In this document: piece by piece, positions 38,691 to 49,700 of the stretch
Layout: every line of letters starts with the position of its first letter
Position numbering within the stretch: the stretch's first letter is position 1
NCBI RefSeq assembly: GCF_029076845.1
Contig: NZ_JARESE010000047.1
Location: 1 to 64,000, forward strand
Source of the DNA: Novosphingobium album (ex Liu et al. 2023)
Lineage (GTDB): Bacteria > Pseudomonadota > Alphaproteobacteria > Sphingomonadales > Sphingomonadaceae
DNA: 64,000 nucleotides
Direction of reading: 5' to 3'
Notes under the pieces: generated by a model
What the model saw: the letters and a program-made list of their open reading frames with translations, nothing else
Database searches by the model: none
What the model was told of the DNA's origin: nothing
Translations under genes and position numbers: made by a program

Positions 38691-38808
38691 ATTCGGCGAG
38701 ATTGCCATCGATGGATCGGCGGCCGGCTATTGCTTGAGCCCGATTTTCGTCCGAATCGTAACCGTGGGCTGCAGACCGTTCCTCAAATATACTGGTCGCC
38801 TGGTCGGG

Positions 38809-39528
38809 CTACATTTCGATCCAGAGATGGTCGATCTGGATGCTAGACGTGATCCCTTTTGTCCGATCGTGGGTCGACGCGAGCGTGGCGACGCGCGTCG
38901 TCTTGTCGTGGCTCGCAAGCGTGAGCTTGTCGGCCACCGACCATCCAGGGATCGAGTTGTTGACGAGGTCGTCAATCCACGTTCCCACCGTCTTGTGCCA
39001 GTGGGTAACGTCGTTCTCCTGGACATACCCGATCATGGCGGCACGTTCATGCTGGTCGCCGTGATGGCCCGCCTTGAAGCGCTGAATCCCACCGGTGGAA
39101 CCGCTGCCGGTGATCACATATTCGCGTAGGTCACGGTTCTTGCCCTCGGGAGTAGGCAGACGTTTGCACTCTATCGGGAGCAGGTACTGGTAATCGTCAT
39201 AGCTGCGGCCGTTGATCCAGATGATGTTGCCGGCCGGGCTCGCCACCAAGTCGATTGCGCGACGGCCATCGGTCTCGCCAGGCTCTTCGCGGCGGAACTG
39301 CAAGAAGTCCCACCCGGGCGTATGGCGGCACAGGCTGTTGAGGCGACCACATAGCTGTGTCGAGAGCTTGTTCTCGCCCGCCTCCCCCGTGCGGCGGGGG
39401 TCGTCGCGCCACGCCGGAAGGGCACTGGCGATGAACGTGATGAGAGACGAGATCCACTCCATGGACAGTAGCAGATCATCACTGAGGGCGCCGGAATGGG
39501 CCGTAGAATCGCCTTCGTCTGCCAGCAT
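38809..39528 (-). CDS. Putative PD-(D/E)XK restriction endonuclease partner
   Basis: The 239-aa protein carries a nuclease-like core: Glu52 in a helix (GENKLSTQLC), Asp93 (RRAIDLVAS) and Glu120-x-Lys122 (LLPIECKRLP), the spacing seen in PD-(D/E)XK folds. A downstream QRFKAGHHGDQHERAAMIGY segment is probably structural. It starts 1 base after the stop of a large DNA methyltransferase, so the pair is read together. The role is inferred to be the cleavage arm of a restriction-modification system; no family name is certain. Confidence 0.6.
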   Translation of the reverse strand: MLADEGDSTAHSGALSDDLLLSMEWISSLITFIASALPAWRDDPRRTGEAGENKLSTQLCGRLNSLCRHTPGWDFLQFRREEPGETDGRRAIDLVASPAGNIIWINGRSYDDYQYLLPIECKRLPTPEGKNRDLREYVITGSGSTGGIQRFKAGHHGDQHERAAMIGYVQENDVTHWHKTVGTWIDDLVNNSIPGWSVADKLTLASHDKTTRVATLASTHDRTKGITSSIQIDHLWIEM

Positions 39529-39529
39529 A

Positions 39530-42397
39530 TCAGAAGCCCTGTGCTCGCAGATCGGCGAGGACGTCGTCGGCGTCGCGCAGGGCAATCGAGCGGGTCCAGA
39601 AGCGGTGCCGATCGGGCTTCAGCAGGAACAGGTATTCCTTGTCGTAGAGGCGGACGATGCGGGTGATCGTCAGACCGGACTTCCGGCGCTCGCGCAGCAG
39701 GGCATCGAGCCTCTCGCGCAGTTCCTCTGCCCCCGACCAATCCACGCCGCCATTGCCGAAAGCATAGGCTTTGCAGACCGCGCCGGCCCAATGATAGGCG
39801 GAGAGGGCTCGCAGCGGCTTGCTGCCATAGGCCTGACCGAGTTGGGTGATGAGCACCTCGTCGAAGGTCGCGAGCGCTGCCTCCGGTACCTTCTGCATGA
39901 CCCTGGCGTCGGTACCGAGCCGGATGAAGTCGCGCTGAAAGTCGACGATATCCTCGGCGATGATGCGTTCATTGGTGCTGATGTCGAGGTTGCCATCGGG
40001 GGGGAAAGGCAGGGCGAGGATGTCCGCGCTGAAGATCGCGGTTGCGCGCTGGGTATAGAGGCGCGAGCTGATCCCCGCGACATAGGCCTGCAGGATGGTC
40101 CGTTCGCCGGCCAACCAGTCCGCGGCCGCGCGTAGGGCTTTGCCTTGGCCGGGAGCCGAGAAGCCCACGATCTCGTTCTTGAACACGAGATAACCGTCTG
40201 CCCAGACGTCGAGGTAAAGATCCTGATGCTCCTTCACCAAGAGGAGCGGCGACTTGAAGCGGCTTTCAAACTTGGGATCCTTGATCCCCTTCTTCGGCAC
40301 GACGGTGATCGCGTTGCGATCGATCCCGTTCGCGTTGAGCGCGCTGGTTGGAAGCAGCGGGCGCCCGATCAGGTGCGCGACATTGCTCGAGGCGTTTTTC
40401 TCCCCGCCGAGATAGCCTTCGCCGGCATCCCAGCCCTGCTTCTTGGCGTGGGCTTCCAGTGTCGGAAAGGTGCGGAGGCGCTCGATCAGGTCGCGCGCTC
40501 GATTGCCGCCGAGCAGGTTTGCCCGCCAGACGTCGCGCGACCTCTCCGCATCCGCGTTGCGTATCCAGTGCAAGTCGTAATAGTCGATGTCGAAGCCCTG
40601 CTCGGCGGTCGCCCGTCCGTTGCGGCGGAAGACCGCATGCAGGATGCGGCCATCGGCCTTGGGCGTGGTCGCCTCGGCGATGACGACCACGACCTTGGGA
40701 TCGGCATTGCCCTTTTTGAACATGCCTCGGACCGACACGAAGTCGAGCAGCTCGCGCACGCGCCACTGCTTCAAAAAGGCCTGCCGAAAGCCCAGCGCAT
40801 TCTGGTTGTAGAGGAAGCCCGCCGGCTCGACCATCGCGAGTACGCCGTTGTCGGCCAGCATGCCCATCGCGTCGTGCAGGAACAGATAGGCGAGCTGATT
40901 ATCGGCCAGTTGGTCGTGCTCCTTGGCATAGGCCGCCGCGCTTCGCTTCGCGCCGTCCGTCGTGAGCGCGGATTCGAACGGAGGATTGCCGATCACGATC
41001 GAGACGGGGGAGCTGACAAGAGCCTGCTGCTTTGCGTCGAAGAAGCAGCTGTGGTGCAATGTTTCGCCGGCGAGCCGTGGGAACAGCTTGATGCTCGCGC
41101 GAATATCCATCGGCTCCAGCGCGTCGCAAAGGCTAAGGCACAGGCTGAACGCGGCGAGCTCGACCGCGCCATCTTCAAGATCGATGCCATGAACGCGGAC
41201 GAGGAGGTTGCGCAGCACGTCCACGCCCGGTCGGCCCCACCCGTTGCGCGACCGCCAATGAAGAACGAGCCGCTTATAGGCTTCGACCAGGAACACGCCC
41301 GACCCGCATGCCGGGTCCAATATGACGCCGTTGCCGGCCATTAGCTTGTCGATCCGGTCCCAATCCAACACTTCCTCGAGCATCAGCCGGACGAGCGCGG
41401 GTGGCGTGTAGATCGAGCTGGATGCGTCCTTTACAAACAGCTGGTAGATGTTGCTGATGAGCTCGACGGGGAGGTCGCGGAACGAGTAGAGGCGCCAGAA
41501 ACTGATCTGGCCGTTCTCGTCCTCATAGCCCTGGACCAGGCGAGCATAACGGCCAAGTTCGGTGCTTGAGCTCAGCACGGTGCGGTCCGCATCGGACAAT
41601 CGGAAGACGTGGCCGTTGAAGCGCTCCTCCAGCGCCTCGAGCAATTTAACGAGAGCTGGCCCGTTGGCCAGCACTTGGAAAAAGCGCTCGGCGCCGGGTA
41701 GCGCCGCCGCAAAATCCTCGGGCAGCAGGACAAGCCGCTCTTCTAGATAGGCGATCAGCAGTGAGAGAATGAGGAGCCGCCGGCGCAGCCGTGCATCGAG
41801 GAGCTCGCTGTTCGACAGCTGGATGGCGAGTGCTCGCACGCCAGCAACGAGCTTGCGATGCGCCGACTTCGATGCGGACAGCATGAGGTCGCAGGCGTCA
41901 GGATCGTCCCAGATCGCGCCGTTATGGATACGGTCGAGATCCCACCAAATCTCCCGTGCGGCGATGTCCGCGCCGATCTTCAGCGTCCGGATCGGATTGA
42001 TGATCGGTATATCGTTATCGCCCACGAAGTCGGGCTTGTGGACGCAGCGGAAGAGTTGGATGACGCCGGGACCAGCGCGATAGACGAGCGGGACGCCGCC
42101 CCAGCTCCACAGGCGCTTGTGGAGTTCGGCAAATTCGGTGTCGTCGCTATGGTCCTGCTGATTGAACACGAACGCCTGCGCGATCGGCGCGCGGCCATGG
42201 CGCTCCGCTTCGAACAATACGGCACGAGCGCCATAGCTCTGCGCTCGCTCGATGACTGAGACGACGTCGGGCAATTGCCCTTCCGGATTGAAGCCGTCGA
42301 CCGCGACCAACCCTTCGGTGAGCGGGAGGTCGCCATTGCCAATGGCAAACAGCCACTGTCCCGCCGCAAAAGCGTCGTCGGGGTTGTGAATCGTCAT
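39530..42397 (-). CDS. N6-adenine DNA methyltransferase, 955 aa (type IIG/BREX-like size)
   Basis: Motif I LDPACGSGVFLVEA lies near residue 360 and the catalytic IGNPPFE near 469, which define an N6-adenine class I methylase. The N-terminal ~300 residues and the C-terminal ~350 residues flank the core, and the C part probably recognises DNA. No PD-(D/E)XK motif was seen within it, unlike many type IIG enzymes; the downstream gene supplies one. A small helical gene lies 49 bases upstream. It could also work with distant partners in a larger system. Confidence 0.8.
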   Translation of the reverse strand: MTIHNPDDAFAAGQWLFAIGNGDLPLTEGLVAVDGFNPEGQLPDVVSVIERAQSYGARAVLFEAERHGRAPIAQAFVFNQQDHSDDTEFAELHKRLWSWGGVPLVYRAGPGVIQLFRCVHKPDFVGDNDIPIINPIRTLKIGADIAAREIWWDLDRIHNGAIWDDPDACDLMLSASKSAHRKLVAGVRALAIQLSNSELLDARLRRRLLILSLLIAYLEERLVLLPEDFAAALPGAERFFQVLANGPALVKLLEALEERFNGHVFRLSDADRTVLSSSTELGRYARLVQGYEDENGQISFWRLYSFRDLPVELISNIYQLFVKDASSSIYTPPALVRLMLEEVLDWDRIDKLMAGNGVILDPACGSGVFLVEAYKRLVLHWRSRNGWGRPGVDVLRNLLVRVHGIDLEDGAVELAAFSLCLSLCDALEPMDIRASIKLFPRLAGETLHHSCFFDAKQQALVSSPVSIVIGNPPFESALTTDGAKRSAAAYAKEHDQLADNQLAYLFLHDAMGMLADNGVLAMVEPAGFLYNQNALGFRQAFLKQWRVRELLDFVSVRGMFKKGNADPKVVVVIAEATTPKADGRILHAVFRRNGRATAEQGFDIDYYDLHWIRNADAERSRDVWRANLLGGNRARDLIERLRTFPTLEAHAKKQGWDAGEGYLGGEKNASSNVAHLIGRPLLPTSALNANGIDRNAITVVPKKGIKDPKFESRFKSPLLLVKEHQDLYLDVWADGYLVFKNEIVGFSAPGQGKALRAAADWLAGERTILQAYVAGISSRLYTQRATAIFSADILALPFPPDGNLDISTNERIIAEDIVDFQRDFIRLGTDARVMQKVPEAALATFDEVLITQLGQAYGSKPLRALSAYHWAGAVCKAYAFGNGGVDWSGAEELRERLDALLRERRKSGLTITRIVRLYDKEYLFLLKPDRHRFWTRSIALRDADDVLADLRAQGF

Positions 42398-42446
42398 CGC
42401 CGCGGCGCGTCCCGAGGGGCGGCCGCGGACTGTCCGGCGCGGGCGG

Positions 42447-42635
42447 TCATTTCTGCCGCTTCTTCTTCGAGAGCGCGAACCCTTCCTTGAGAAGTTCGGT
42501 CATCGTGATGCCCTGCGATCCCGCAAAGCCCTTGAACTCCTTCTTGAAGTCCAGGCTCACCTTGAAGTTAAGCGTTCTGTTGTCGCCGTCGACGGCGCTA
42601 TCGAGCGCATCGCCACCTTTCGGGATGCCAGCCAT
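42447..42635 (-). CDS. Small ribbon-helix-helix-like protein heading the RM cassette
   Basis: The 62-aa protein reads MAGIPKGGDALDSAVDGDNR, then TLNFKVSLDFKKEFKGFAGS and MTELLKEGFALSKKKRQK. A polar leader, one beta-strand (TLNFKVS) and two helices fit a ParG- or Arc-like ribbon-helix-helix DNA binder. AAGGGGA precedes the ATG. Position upstream of the methyltransferase suggests a controller of the cassette; this is inference. Confidence 0.55.
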   Translation of the reverse strand: MAGIPKGGDALDSAVDGDNRTLNFKVSLDFKKEFKGFAGSQGITMTELLKEGFALSKKKRQK

Positions 42636-42985
42636 CCGAAATCCCCTTATTCGCGGACGCATGCGTCGATATTAGCGGAGGTATGGTAATGATTTCAGCA
42701 TTTCTGGCAAGACCGAAAAAACGATAGCCAGATAGCCAGATAGCCAGGAAGTCAGATAAGGTGGGAGTAAGCGGCGCGCCCGCTGGAGCGGTTCGGCAAG
42801 CGATTGTATCAGCTTTCAGGATCGTAGAGGTAGCGCCAGAACGACCGGACTACGGCGCGCGGCGGACTGGGATCGACGACCGGTGTATGGGTACAATGGG
42901 GGCGTTCTGGATGGGAGCTTAGGATATGCGATGGCCTGACGAGGGAAAGCGGCCGGCGACCTGGTTCGGGCGCCGGCCGAGAGGG
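42636..42985. other. Intergenic gap upstream of the RM cassette
   Basis: The 350 bases hold an octamer tandem repeat at 42723-42746 and no convincing gene. Long frames crossing it are out-of-frame shadows of neighbouring genes. It should contain the cassette's promoter on the minus strand. Confidence 0.4.
42723..42746. repeat. Triple tandem octamer GATAGCCA
   Basis: Three perfect head-to-tail copies of GATAGCCA lie about 90 bases upstream of the RM cassette. They could be slippage-prone or a cluster of protein-binding half-sites. Confidence 0.7.
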
Positions 42986-43174
42986 TTACCGCGCTTTCTT
43001 TCTCATCATCAACGCGGCTAGGCGGTCCTTGACTGCCAGACGCATCTTCTTCAGCCGAAGAAGCTTCAGGCTGTCGGGTAGATGAGTCCCCATCTCCTTG
43101 GTGATGGCGTCGTCCAAATTGCGATGAATTTGGGTCAGTCTGTACTCTGTGGATGACACGATGTTCTCCAGCAT
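42986..43174 (-). CDS. DUF465 (YdcH-type) small protein
   Basis: The 62-aa helical hairpin has YRLTQIHRNLDDAITKEM, then LLRLKKMRLAVKDRLAAL and a basic end. The pattern L-x3-H-x2-L-D-x2-I followed by L-K-K-x-R-L-x-x-K-D-x-L is characteristic of DUF465. Function is not established for the family. It overlaps the end of the exported-protein gene by 40 bases. Confidence 0.8.
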   Translation of the reverse strand: MLENIVSSTEYRLTQIHRNLDDAITKEMGTHLPDSLKLLRLKKMRLAVKDRLAALMMRKKAR

Positions 43175-43587
43175 ATTGACGGCCGTGACGGGCCCGGATT
43201 GTCGCGAGGTCGCAGTGCGATCGATCCGGGCGCTGGAGGTGCGCGTGCTTTATATGAAGCCGTTCGGCTGGCGGGTAGTTCGAGAGCAGGCACGCGAGTG
43301 AACCGCGGCAGTGGCCTCGTTGAGCCGGCCTCGACGACGATCGCCAGTGGCGGCGGTGAGACAAAGGGGGCCGATCCGCCGTCGGCTATTCTCTCAGGAA
43401 GCGGGTACTGGGCGGATCGGACGATGGGTACGGCAGCACTCGAGCGGGCCGGCCCCAAACGGGATATCGTCTGGCGAATGTTCTGGGCCGAGCCAGCGGC
43501 CGGAACCAGGCCGACAAACAGGCTGAACAGGATCAGGAACGCCGCGAACGGCCTGCCGTGATCCTCAAACTGTGCCTTGCTCGGCAC
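43135..43587 (-). CDS. Putative exported protein, 150 aa
   Basis: A GTG start at 43587 (AAGGAG upstream) gives a charged N-end, a hydrophobic core (FAAFLILFSLFVGLVP) and AGSAQ, a plausible signal-peptidase site. The mature part is Pro/Ser/Ala-rich with no recognised domain and may be disordered in the periplasm. The 40-base overlap with the DUF465 gene leaves some doubt about the real C-terminus. Confidence 0.5.
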   Translation of the reverse strand: MPSKAQFEDHGRPFAAFLILFSLFVGLVPAAGSAQNIRQTISRLGPARSSAAVPIVRSAQYPLPERIADGGSAPFVSPPPLAIVVEAGSTRPLPRFTRVPALELPASRTASYKARAPPAPGSIALRPRDNPGPSRPSICWRTSCHPQSTD

Positions 43588-43752
43588 GCCCGCCCCGCTC
43601 CTTCTTGCGAACCCATGACTTGGGGCGGACGGTCCGTATTTTCAACCGCGGGTTGCCTTATGGCGTCGATGAAGCTTCGTCCGGGCATGAGATGTTCCGC
43701 GTGACTTCGTCCTCCATGCGCGCGCGTTTGGAGGATTGTCGCGCGACATCGT

Positions 43753-46700
43753 TCAACCCATCGTGACCAAGATCTCGTGCCTCTTGCCGTCATCCGGCAG
43801 GTCGAAGCGGAGCGGCCGCTCGGTGATGCCGGTGCCATCCATCGTCGCGGAGGCGACCCCGCGCGCGATACCGCCGGGATTGCCGACGCGAATGTCGAAG
43901 CGCGTCGAATCGCGGCGTAGGGCAATCTCGAAGCCCGGCCAGCCGTTCGGAATGCAGGGATCGAGATGGAGCGACGATCCTTGCAGGCGCAGGCCCAATA
44001 TCTCTTCCATTCCGGCGCGATACAGCCACGCAGCCGAGCCTGTATACCAGGTCCAGCCGCCACGGCCCACGTGATCTGCCGCCGCATAGACGTCGGCTGA
44101 GACGACATAAGGCTCCACCTTGTAGCGGCGCAGGTCCGAGCGGTTGCGGGCGTGGTTGATGGGATTGAGCAGCGAAAAGAGCCCGGCCGCTTTCTCGCCT
44201 TCACCGAGCCGGGCGAGCGCGATGATCGACCAGATGGCGCCGTGGGTATATTGGCCGCCATTCTCGCGGATGCCAGGTGGATATCCCTTGATGTAGCCGG
44301 GATCGTGCGCGGTCCGGTCGAAGGGCGGGGTAAACAGCAGGGCCAGGCCGTCATCGCTGCGGATCAGTTCACGCTCGACGGCCGCCATGGCGCGGCTCGC
44401 CCGCTCCGCGTTCGCCGCGTTCGATATGACGGCCCAGGATTGGGCGATCGAATCGATCCGGCATTCGTCGTTTGCCGCCGAGCCGATCGCGGTGCCATCA
44501 TCGAACCATGCTCGCCGATACCAACTGCCGTCCCAAGCCTCGCGCTCGATCGCCTCTTGCAGCTTCGAGGCTTCGGCGCGCCATTGGGAGGCGCGCGCGG
44601 CTTGGTTCCGCGCCTGCGCTATCGCCGCAAAGCGGGTCAGGGCCATGTGCGACAGCCAGGCCAGCCACACGCTTTCTCCCTTGCCCTGTTCGCCCACGCG
44701 ATTCATGCCGTCGTTCCAGTCGCCGCCGCCGATCAGGGGAAGGCCGTGAGCGCCGCGTGCGAGGCTTGCGTCGAGCGCGAGCGCGCAATGCTCGTAGACG
44801 CTCGCGATGCGCTCGGAAACGGTGGGTGCAAAGAAGCTGTCATGCTGGTCTTCATTGAGTTTCGGGCCTTCGAGGAAGGGCATTGTCTCGTCGAGCAGCG
44901 AGGTATCGCCGGTCGTCTCGAGATAATGGGCGACGCAATAGGCGAGCCAGATCCTGTCGTCGGAGATCCGGGTGCGCACGCCTTGGCCGGAGTGCGGCAG
45001 CCACCAGTGCTGGACGTCGCCTTCGGGGAATTGCCGGCCTGCGGCGCGGATCAAATGCTCGCGGGTCAAGGACGGACGGATGGCCGCGAGCGCCATGCCA
45101 TCCTGGAGCTGATCGCGAAAGCCGTAGGCGCCGCTAGCCTGATAGAAGCCTGAACGCGCCCAGAGCCGGCAGGCGATCGTCTGATAGAGCAGCCAGCCGT
45201 TGAGCATGATGTCCATCGAGCGATCCGGCGTCTTGACCCGCACCGTGCCGAGCAGATCTTCCCATTGCCCGTGAACCTCGGCCAGCACCGCGTCGAGGTC
45301 GGCATCGCGGTAGCGGGCGATGAGCGCGGAGGCGAGTTCCGGGCCGTCGGCGTCGCCGAACAGGATCACGATCTCGGTTTCGGCGCCGGGCGCGAGATCG
45401 ACGGTAGTGCTCATCGCGCCGCAGGGATCGAACCCGGCTCCGACCGCGCCCGAAAGCCGGGCTGCGCCCGACAGGGCGATCGGGTCGGACAGGCAGCCGT
45501 TGCGACCGATGAACTCGCGTCGATCTGCCGTCCAGCTCGTTTGGCGGCCTCCAAGGTCGAGAAAAGCGACGCGGCGCGCGAAGGCCGCGTTCCATGGATT
45601 GCGTGCGAACATCGCGTTGAGTTCCGGGTCGATCTTGGTGCAGACAAATGGCGCGGCAGCCGCGCGGGACGTGCCGAGCACCCATTCCACATAGGCGGTT
45701 ACCGACAGACGCCGAGCACTATTCGTCGTGTTGCGCAGCTTGAGCCGCGTGATCTTGATCGGATCCGCCACGGGCACGTAGACGAGCAGCTCCGACGCAA
45801 TTCCGTGGGCCTCGTGCTCGAACCGGCTGTAGCCCCAGCCGTGCCGGGCGACATAGATGCCGGCATCGTCGCGAATGGGCAGCGCTGTCGGGCTCCAGAG
45901 CTCGCCGCTGTCCTCGTCGCGCAGGTAGACGGCTTCGCCCGGACGGTCGGTCACGGGATCGTTCGACCATGGGGTCAACTGATGCTCACGACTGTTGACC
46001 GACCAGCTGAAGCCGCAGCCTTCCGCCGAAACCTGAAAGCCGAACCCCTGATTGGCGATGACGTTGATCCAGGGCGCGGGCGTGGCCTGGCCGGGGCCGA
46101 GCGTGATGACATATTCATGTCCCTCATCGGCAAACCCGCCGACGCCATTGAACAGCTCCAGTTTGGGGGCGGTCGCCATGCGCGGTTGCGGTGCATGGCG
46201 AGATGTCTTGTTGGCCGCCGGCGTAGGCGCGGCCGGCTCCCTGATGCGGCCTAGCTGTTCGGCCAGTCCGCCCCCGTCGCCTGTAAGACGAACCCGCGCG
46301 GTCGATGCCAGCAGCGCGGATGTCTCCGACGGGATCAGATCGGCGCGCAGCACGAACACCTGGCCTGTCGCTCCCTCCACCGATACCGGCCGGCGCGCTT
46401 GGCTCGTGCGCAAGGTGTTCTCTATCGTGATCTGCAAATCCTGGACGTAGGAGGAGGCGCGTTCGTTCAGGATGACGAGGTCCACCTCGAGCCTGCGGGC
46501 GCGCCAATATTCCATGGCTTGCAGCAGTTGGTGAACGATCCTGATGTCCTCGACGTTCGCGATGCGCAGCAGGATGATCGGCAGGTCGCCCGAGATGCTC
46601 TGCGGCCAGAGACCCGATTGCGGTCCGGCGCCGCGGACGATCACCTCCGAGGACGGCCGCAGCGCCGGACCGGCATAGATGAGATGTCCTGCAAGGCGCT

Positions 46701-49700
46701 GGAACGCGCTTGCCTCATCCCGGTCGATGCCGAGATGATGGAGTTCCACCTGCGACTGGGTCCAGGCGAGCGTCACCGCCCGGCCGAACGCGCTGATGTC
46801 GTTGGTCTTGTCTACGGCGTCGATCAGGTCTTCCCGGGATTCGGCCACCAATGTCCAGAAGTCGATGCGCACGGCCGCGCCCGGGGCCAGGCGCACGCGC
46901 CGGCGCAGGACGAAGACGGGATCGAGCACCGCACCTGTCGACCGTGAGAGGAGGCGGCCGTCAAGCGCTGCCGCCGGAGTTCGAACACCGAGCCCGCGGC
47001 CGAGGAAACGGGCGCGGTCCGTCTCGAACTCCGCTTTCCCGACCCCCTCGCTCGACGCGACCGAATGATGCGCCGCCCAGATTTCGGGCTCGTCGGGTGA
47101 TCGGCGGCGGCGCGTGGCGAGGATCGCACCCAGGCGGGCCACATATTCGGTCTCCACAAAGAGTTTCGAGAAAACCGGATGGGCAATATCTGCGGCCTGA
47201 GGAGCGATGGCGATCTCGGCATAGGACGTCACTTCGATTTCTCTTGGTCGCCTGCCATTGTTGGCAAGGGTCAGGCGGCGCACTTCGGCGTCGTCTTCCG
47301 TCGAGACCACCACCTCGAGTGTCGTGTGGAAATCGCCATCCTGGCGCGAGAATGTTGCGCGTTCTTCGCTGAATGCCACCGAATATTCGTCGGGTTCGGT
47401 GCTCGTCGGCTGGTGGGTTGCGGACCATAGCTGGTCGCTTTCGACATCGCGCAAATAGATGAATGATCCCCAGTCGTCGCAGGTGGCGTCCTCGCGCCAA
47501 CGGGTTACAGCAAGGTCCCGCCAGCGGCTGTAACCCGACCCGGCGGCCGTGAGCATGACGGAATAGCGGCCGTTGGAGAGGAGGTGCGTGGCGGGGAAGG
47601 CAGCATGCGGGTCCGCCTCGCGCCATGCGGGCAACGCTTCGAACTCGCGGATGCGGGTATCGGGCTTGACGTCGCTCGCCCATGCTGGGGCGGCGGCGAT
47701 CTCGCGCGGCATTCGCTCGTGGAGCAGCAGTTCGGTCGCGTGCACGATGGGCTCGGCATGGAAGCGTTCGCGCATCAGGTCGCCGAGCAGGGCATCGGCG
47801 ATGGCGACGATCGTCATACCCTGGTGATGGGCCATGAAGGCGTGAACGACGGCGACTGTCTGTCCGTCCAGCAGGCGCCGCGGCGTGAAGTCGAGCGCCT
47901 CGAAGAACCCGAACCGACCGCGGGCGCCGTAAGTCGCCAGCCGTGAAAAATTCCGTGCGGCTGCGACCGGGTCGATGATGGCCGCGAGCGCTGTCGCGTA
48001 TGGGGCGATGACGGCCTCTTCGCCCAGGCCGCGCTTGAGGCCGAGGTCCGGAATGCCGAAATTGGAATATTGGTAGGTATGCTCGAGGTCGCGCGCATTA
48101 TAAGCGGATTCGGAGATTCCCCAGGGTGTCGCCAGGCTTCTGGCATAGTCGATCTGCTTGCGGATCACGGCGCGATTGGTGCGCCCGATGATGCTTTCAC
48201 TGGGCGCGCGCATGATCAAGGCGGGCATGAGATACTCGAACATCGAGCCGGACCAGGACAATAGCGCCGCATCGCCGGCGACTGGCGTCACACTATGTCC
48301 CAGGCGGAACCAGTGCCGTGCGGGCAGGTCGCCCTTGGCGATGGCGAAGAAGCTTGCGAGGCGGGCTTCCGACGCGAGCAGGTCATAACAGCTTTCATCG
48401 AGTGCGCCGTCGCGCACCGCGAAGCCGATGGAAAGCAGCTGGCGCTCTTCGTTCAGGAGGAAATCGAACTCCATCGCCAATGCCATTTCCCGCGCCGTGC
48501 GGGCGATAGCCGTCAGGCGCGCGGCAAGCTCGTCGCTGGCTCCGATATCCCGCTGGTGGCTGGCGATCGAATGGCATACCGCTCGCGCCCAGAAGAGGAT
48601 GTCCGCGGCATCCTCCCCCCGCTCGACCGCGAATGCCTTGGCAAGGTCGACGAGGAGTTCGGCCGGGCCGGCGAGCCGCTCGAGGCGGGCGGCGAGTGCT
48701 TCGCCCTCGGCCGCCGGCCGGTCCATTTGCACGAGAAGGAGGGCGAGCGCCTCATCGAGCTGGCGCCAGGTGACGGTTTCGGTCCGGCGGCGATCGCGCA
48801 GGGTTTCGACCTCTTCGCGCACGAGCGCAAGCGTGTCGGCGATACCGGCGATCCGTCTGGCATCTTCATGGGGCTGCCTGCACCAATCCTCGCAGGCTCC
48901 GGCGAGCGCGATGAGTTGGCCTGCAAGATTGCCGCTATCGACAGACGACACATATTGGGGGTCGAGTACGCGCAGGCTTTCGGTATCGTACCAATTGTAA
49001 AAATGGCCGCGGTACCGGTCGAGCCTGGCTATGGTTGCCATCGTGGCCTCGAGCCGCTCGATCGTATCGAGCGTTCCCAGCCAGCCAAAATCGTGTGCGC
49101 TCGCGGCGGACAGCAGATAAAGGCCGATGTTGGTCGGGGACGTGCGCCTCGCGAGGACCGGTGACGGCACCTCCTGGAAATTGTCGGGCGGGAGCATGTG
49201 GTCGCTCGGTGTCACGAAGGTCTCGAAATAGCGCCAGGTCTGCCGTGCGGTCAGACGGAGGGCCTGTCGATCAGCGTCGGCCAATGGACGTTCCGCGACC
49301 GCGCGCGAGGGCCGGCTCACCCATCGCGCGATCAATGGGGAAAGGACCCACAGGACCCCGAAGGGCGCTGCCAGATATACGGTTCCGTCCCCGAAATAGG
49401 CGGTTCCAGCGATCGCGACCGTGCCGATCACGACGGCGCCTGCCATCCACCCGCAGTAAGCGCCAATGGTGGGATCGCGGCCGATCGTCGCCTGCGCTGC
49501 CGGGGTCCATTGCAGGAGATTGCGCCGGGTGACGAACAATCGCAGCAGGGTTCGAACGACCGCATCGCCCATCAGCCAGGCCTGATGGGCGAGGAGTATG
49601 ACGATCAGGAGGATCTGCGCGAGCGCGCTGCCGAAGTCGGAGAGGATTCTCGCAAAATGCACGCGGGTCGGAATCCCGGGATGCCGGCTCCAGACCGAGG

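Noticed and set aside
38665..39129. 154-codon plus-strand frame overlapping the HAD stop
   Set aside because: Antisense to the nuclease-like gene, whose motifs are on the minus strand.
42816..43364. 182-codon minus-strand frame across the DUF465 gene
   Set aside because: Out of frame with the recognisable DUF465 protein and composed of Arg/Ser/Pro-rich shadow sequence.
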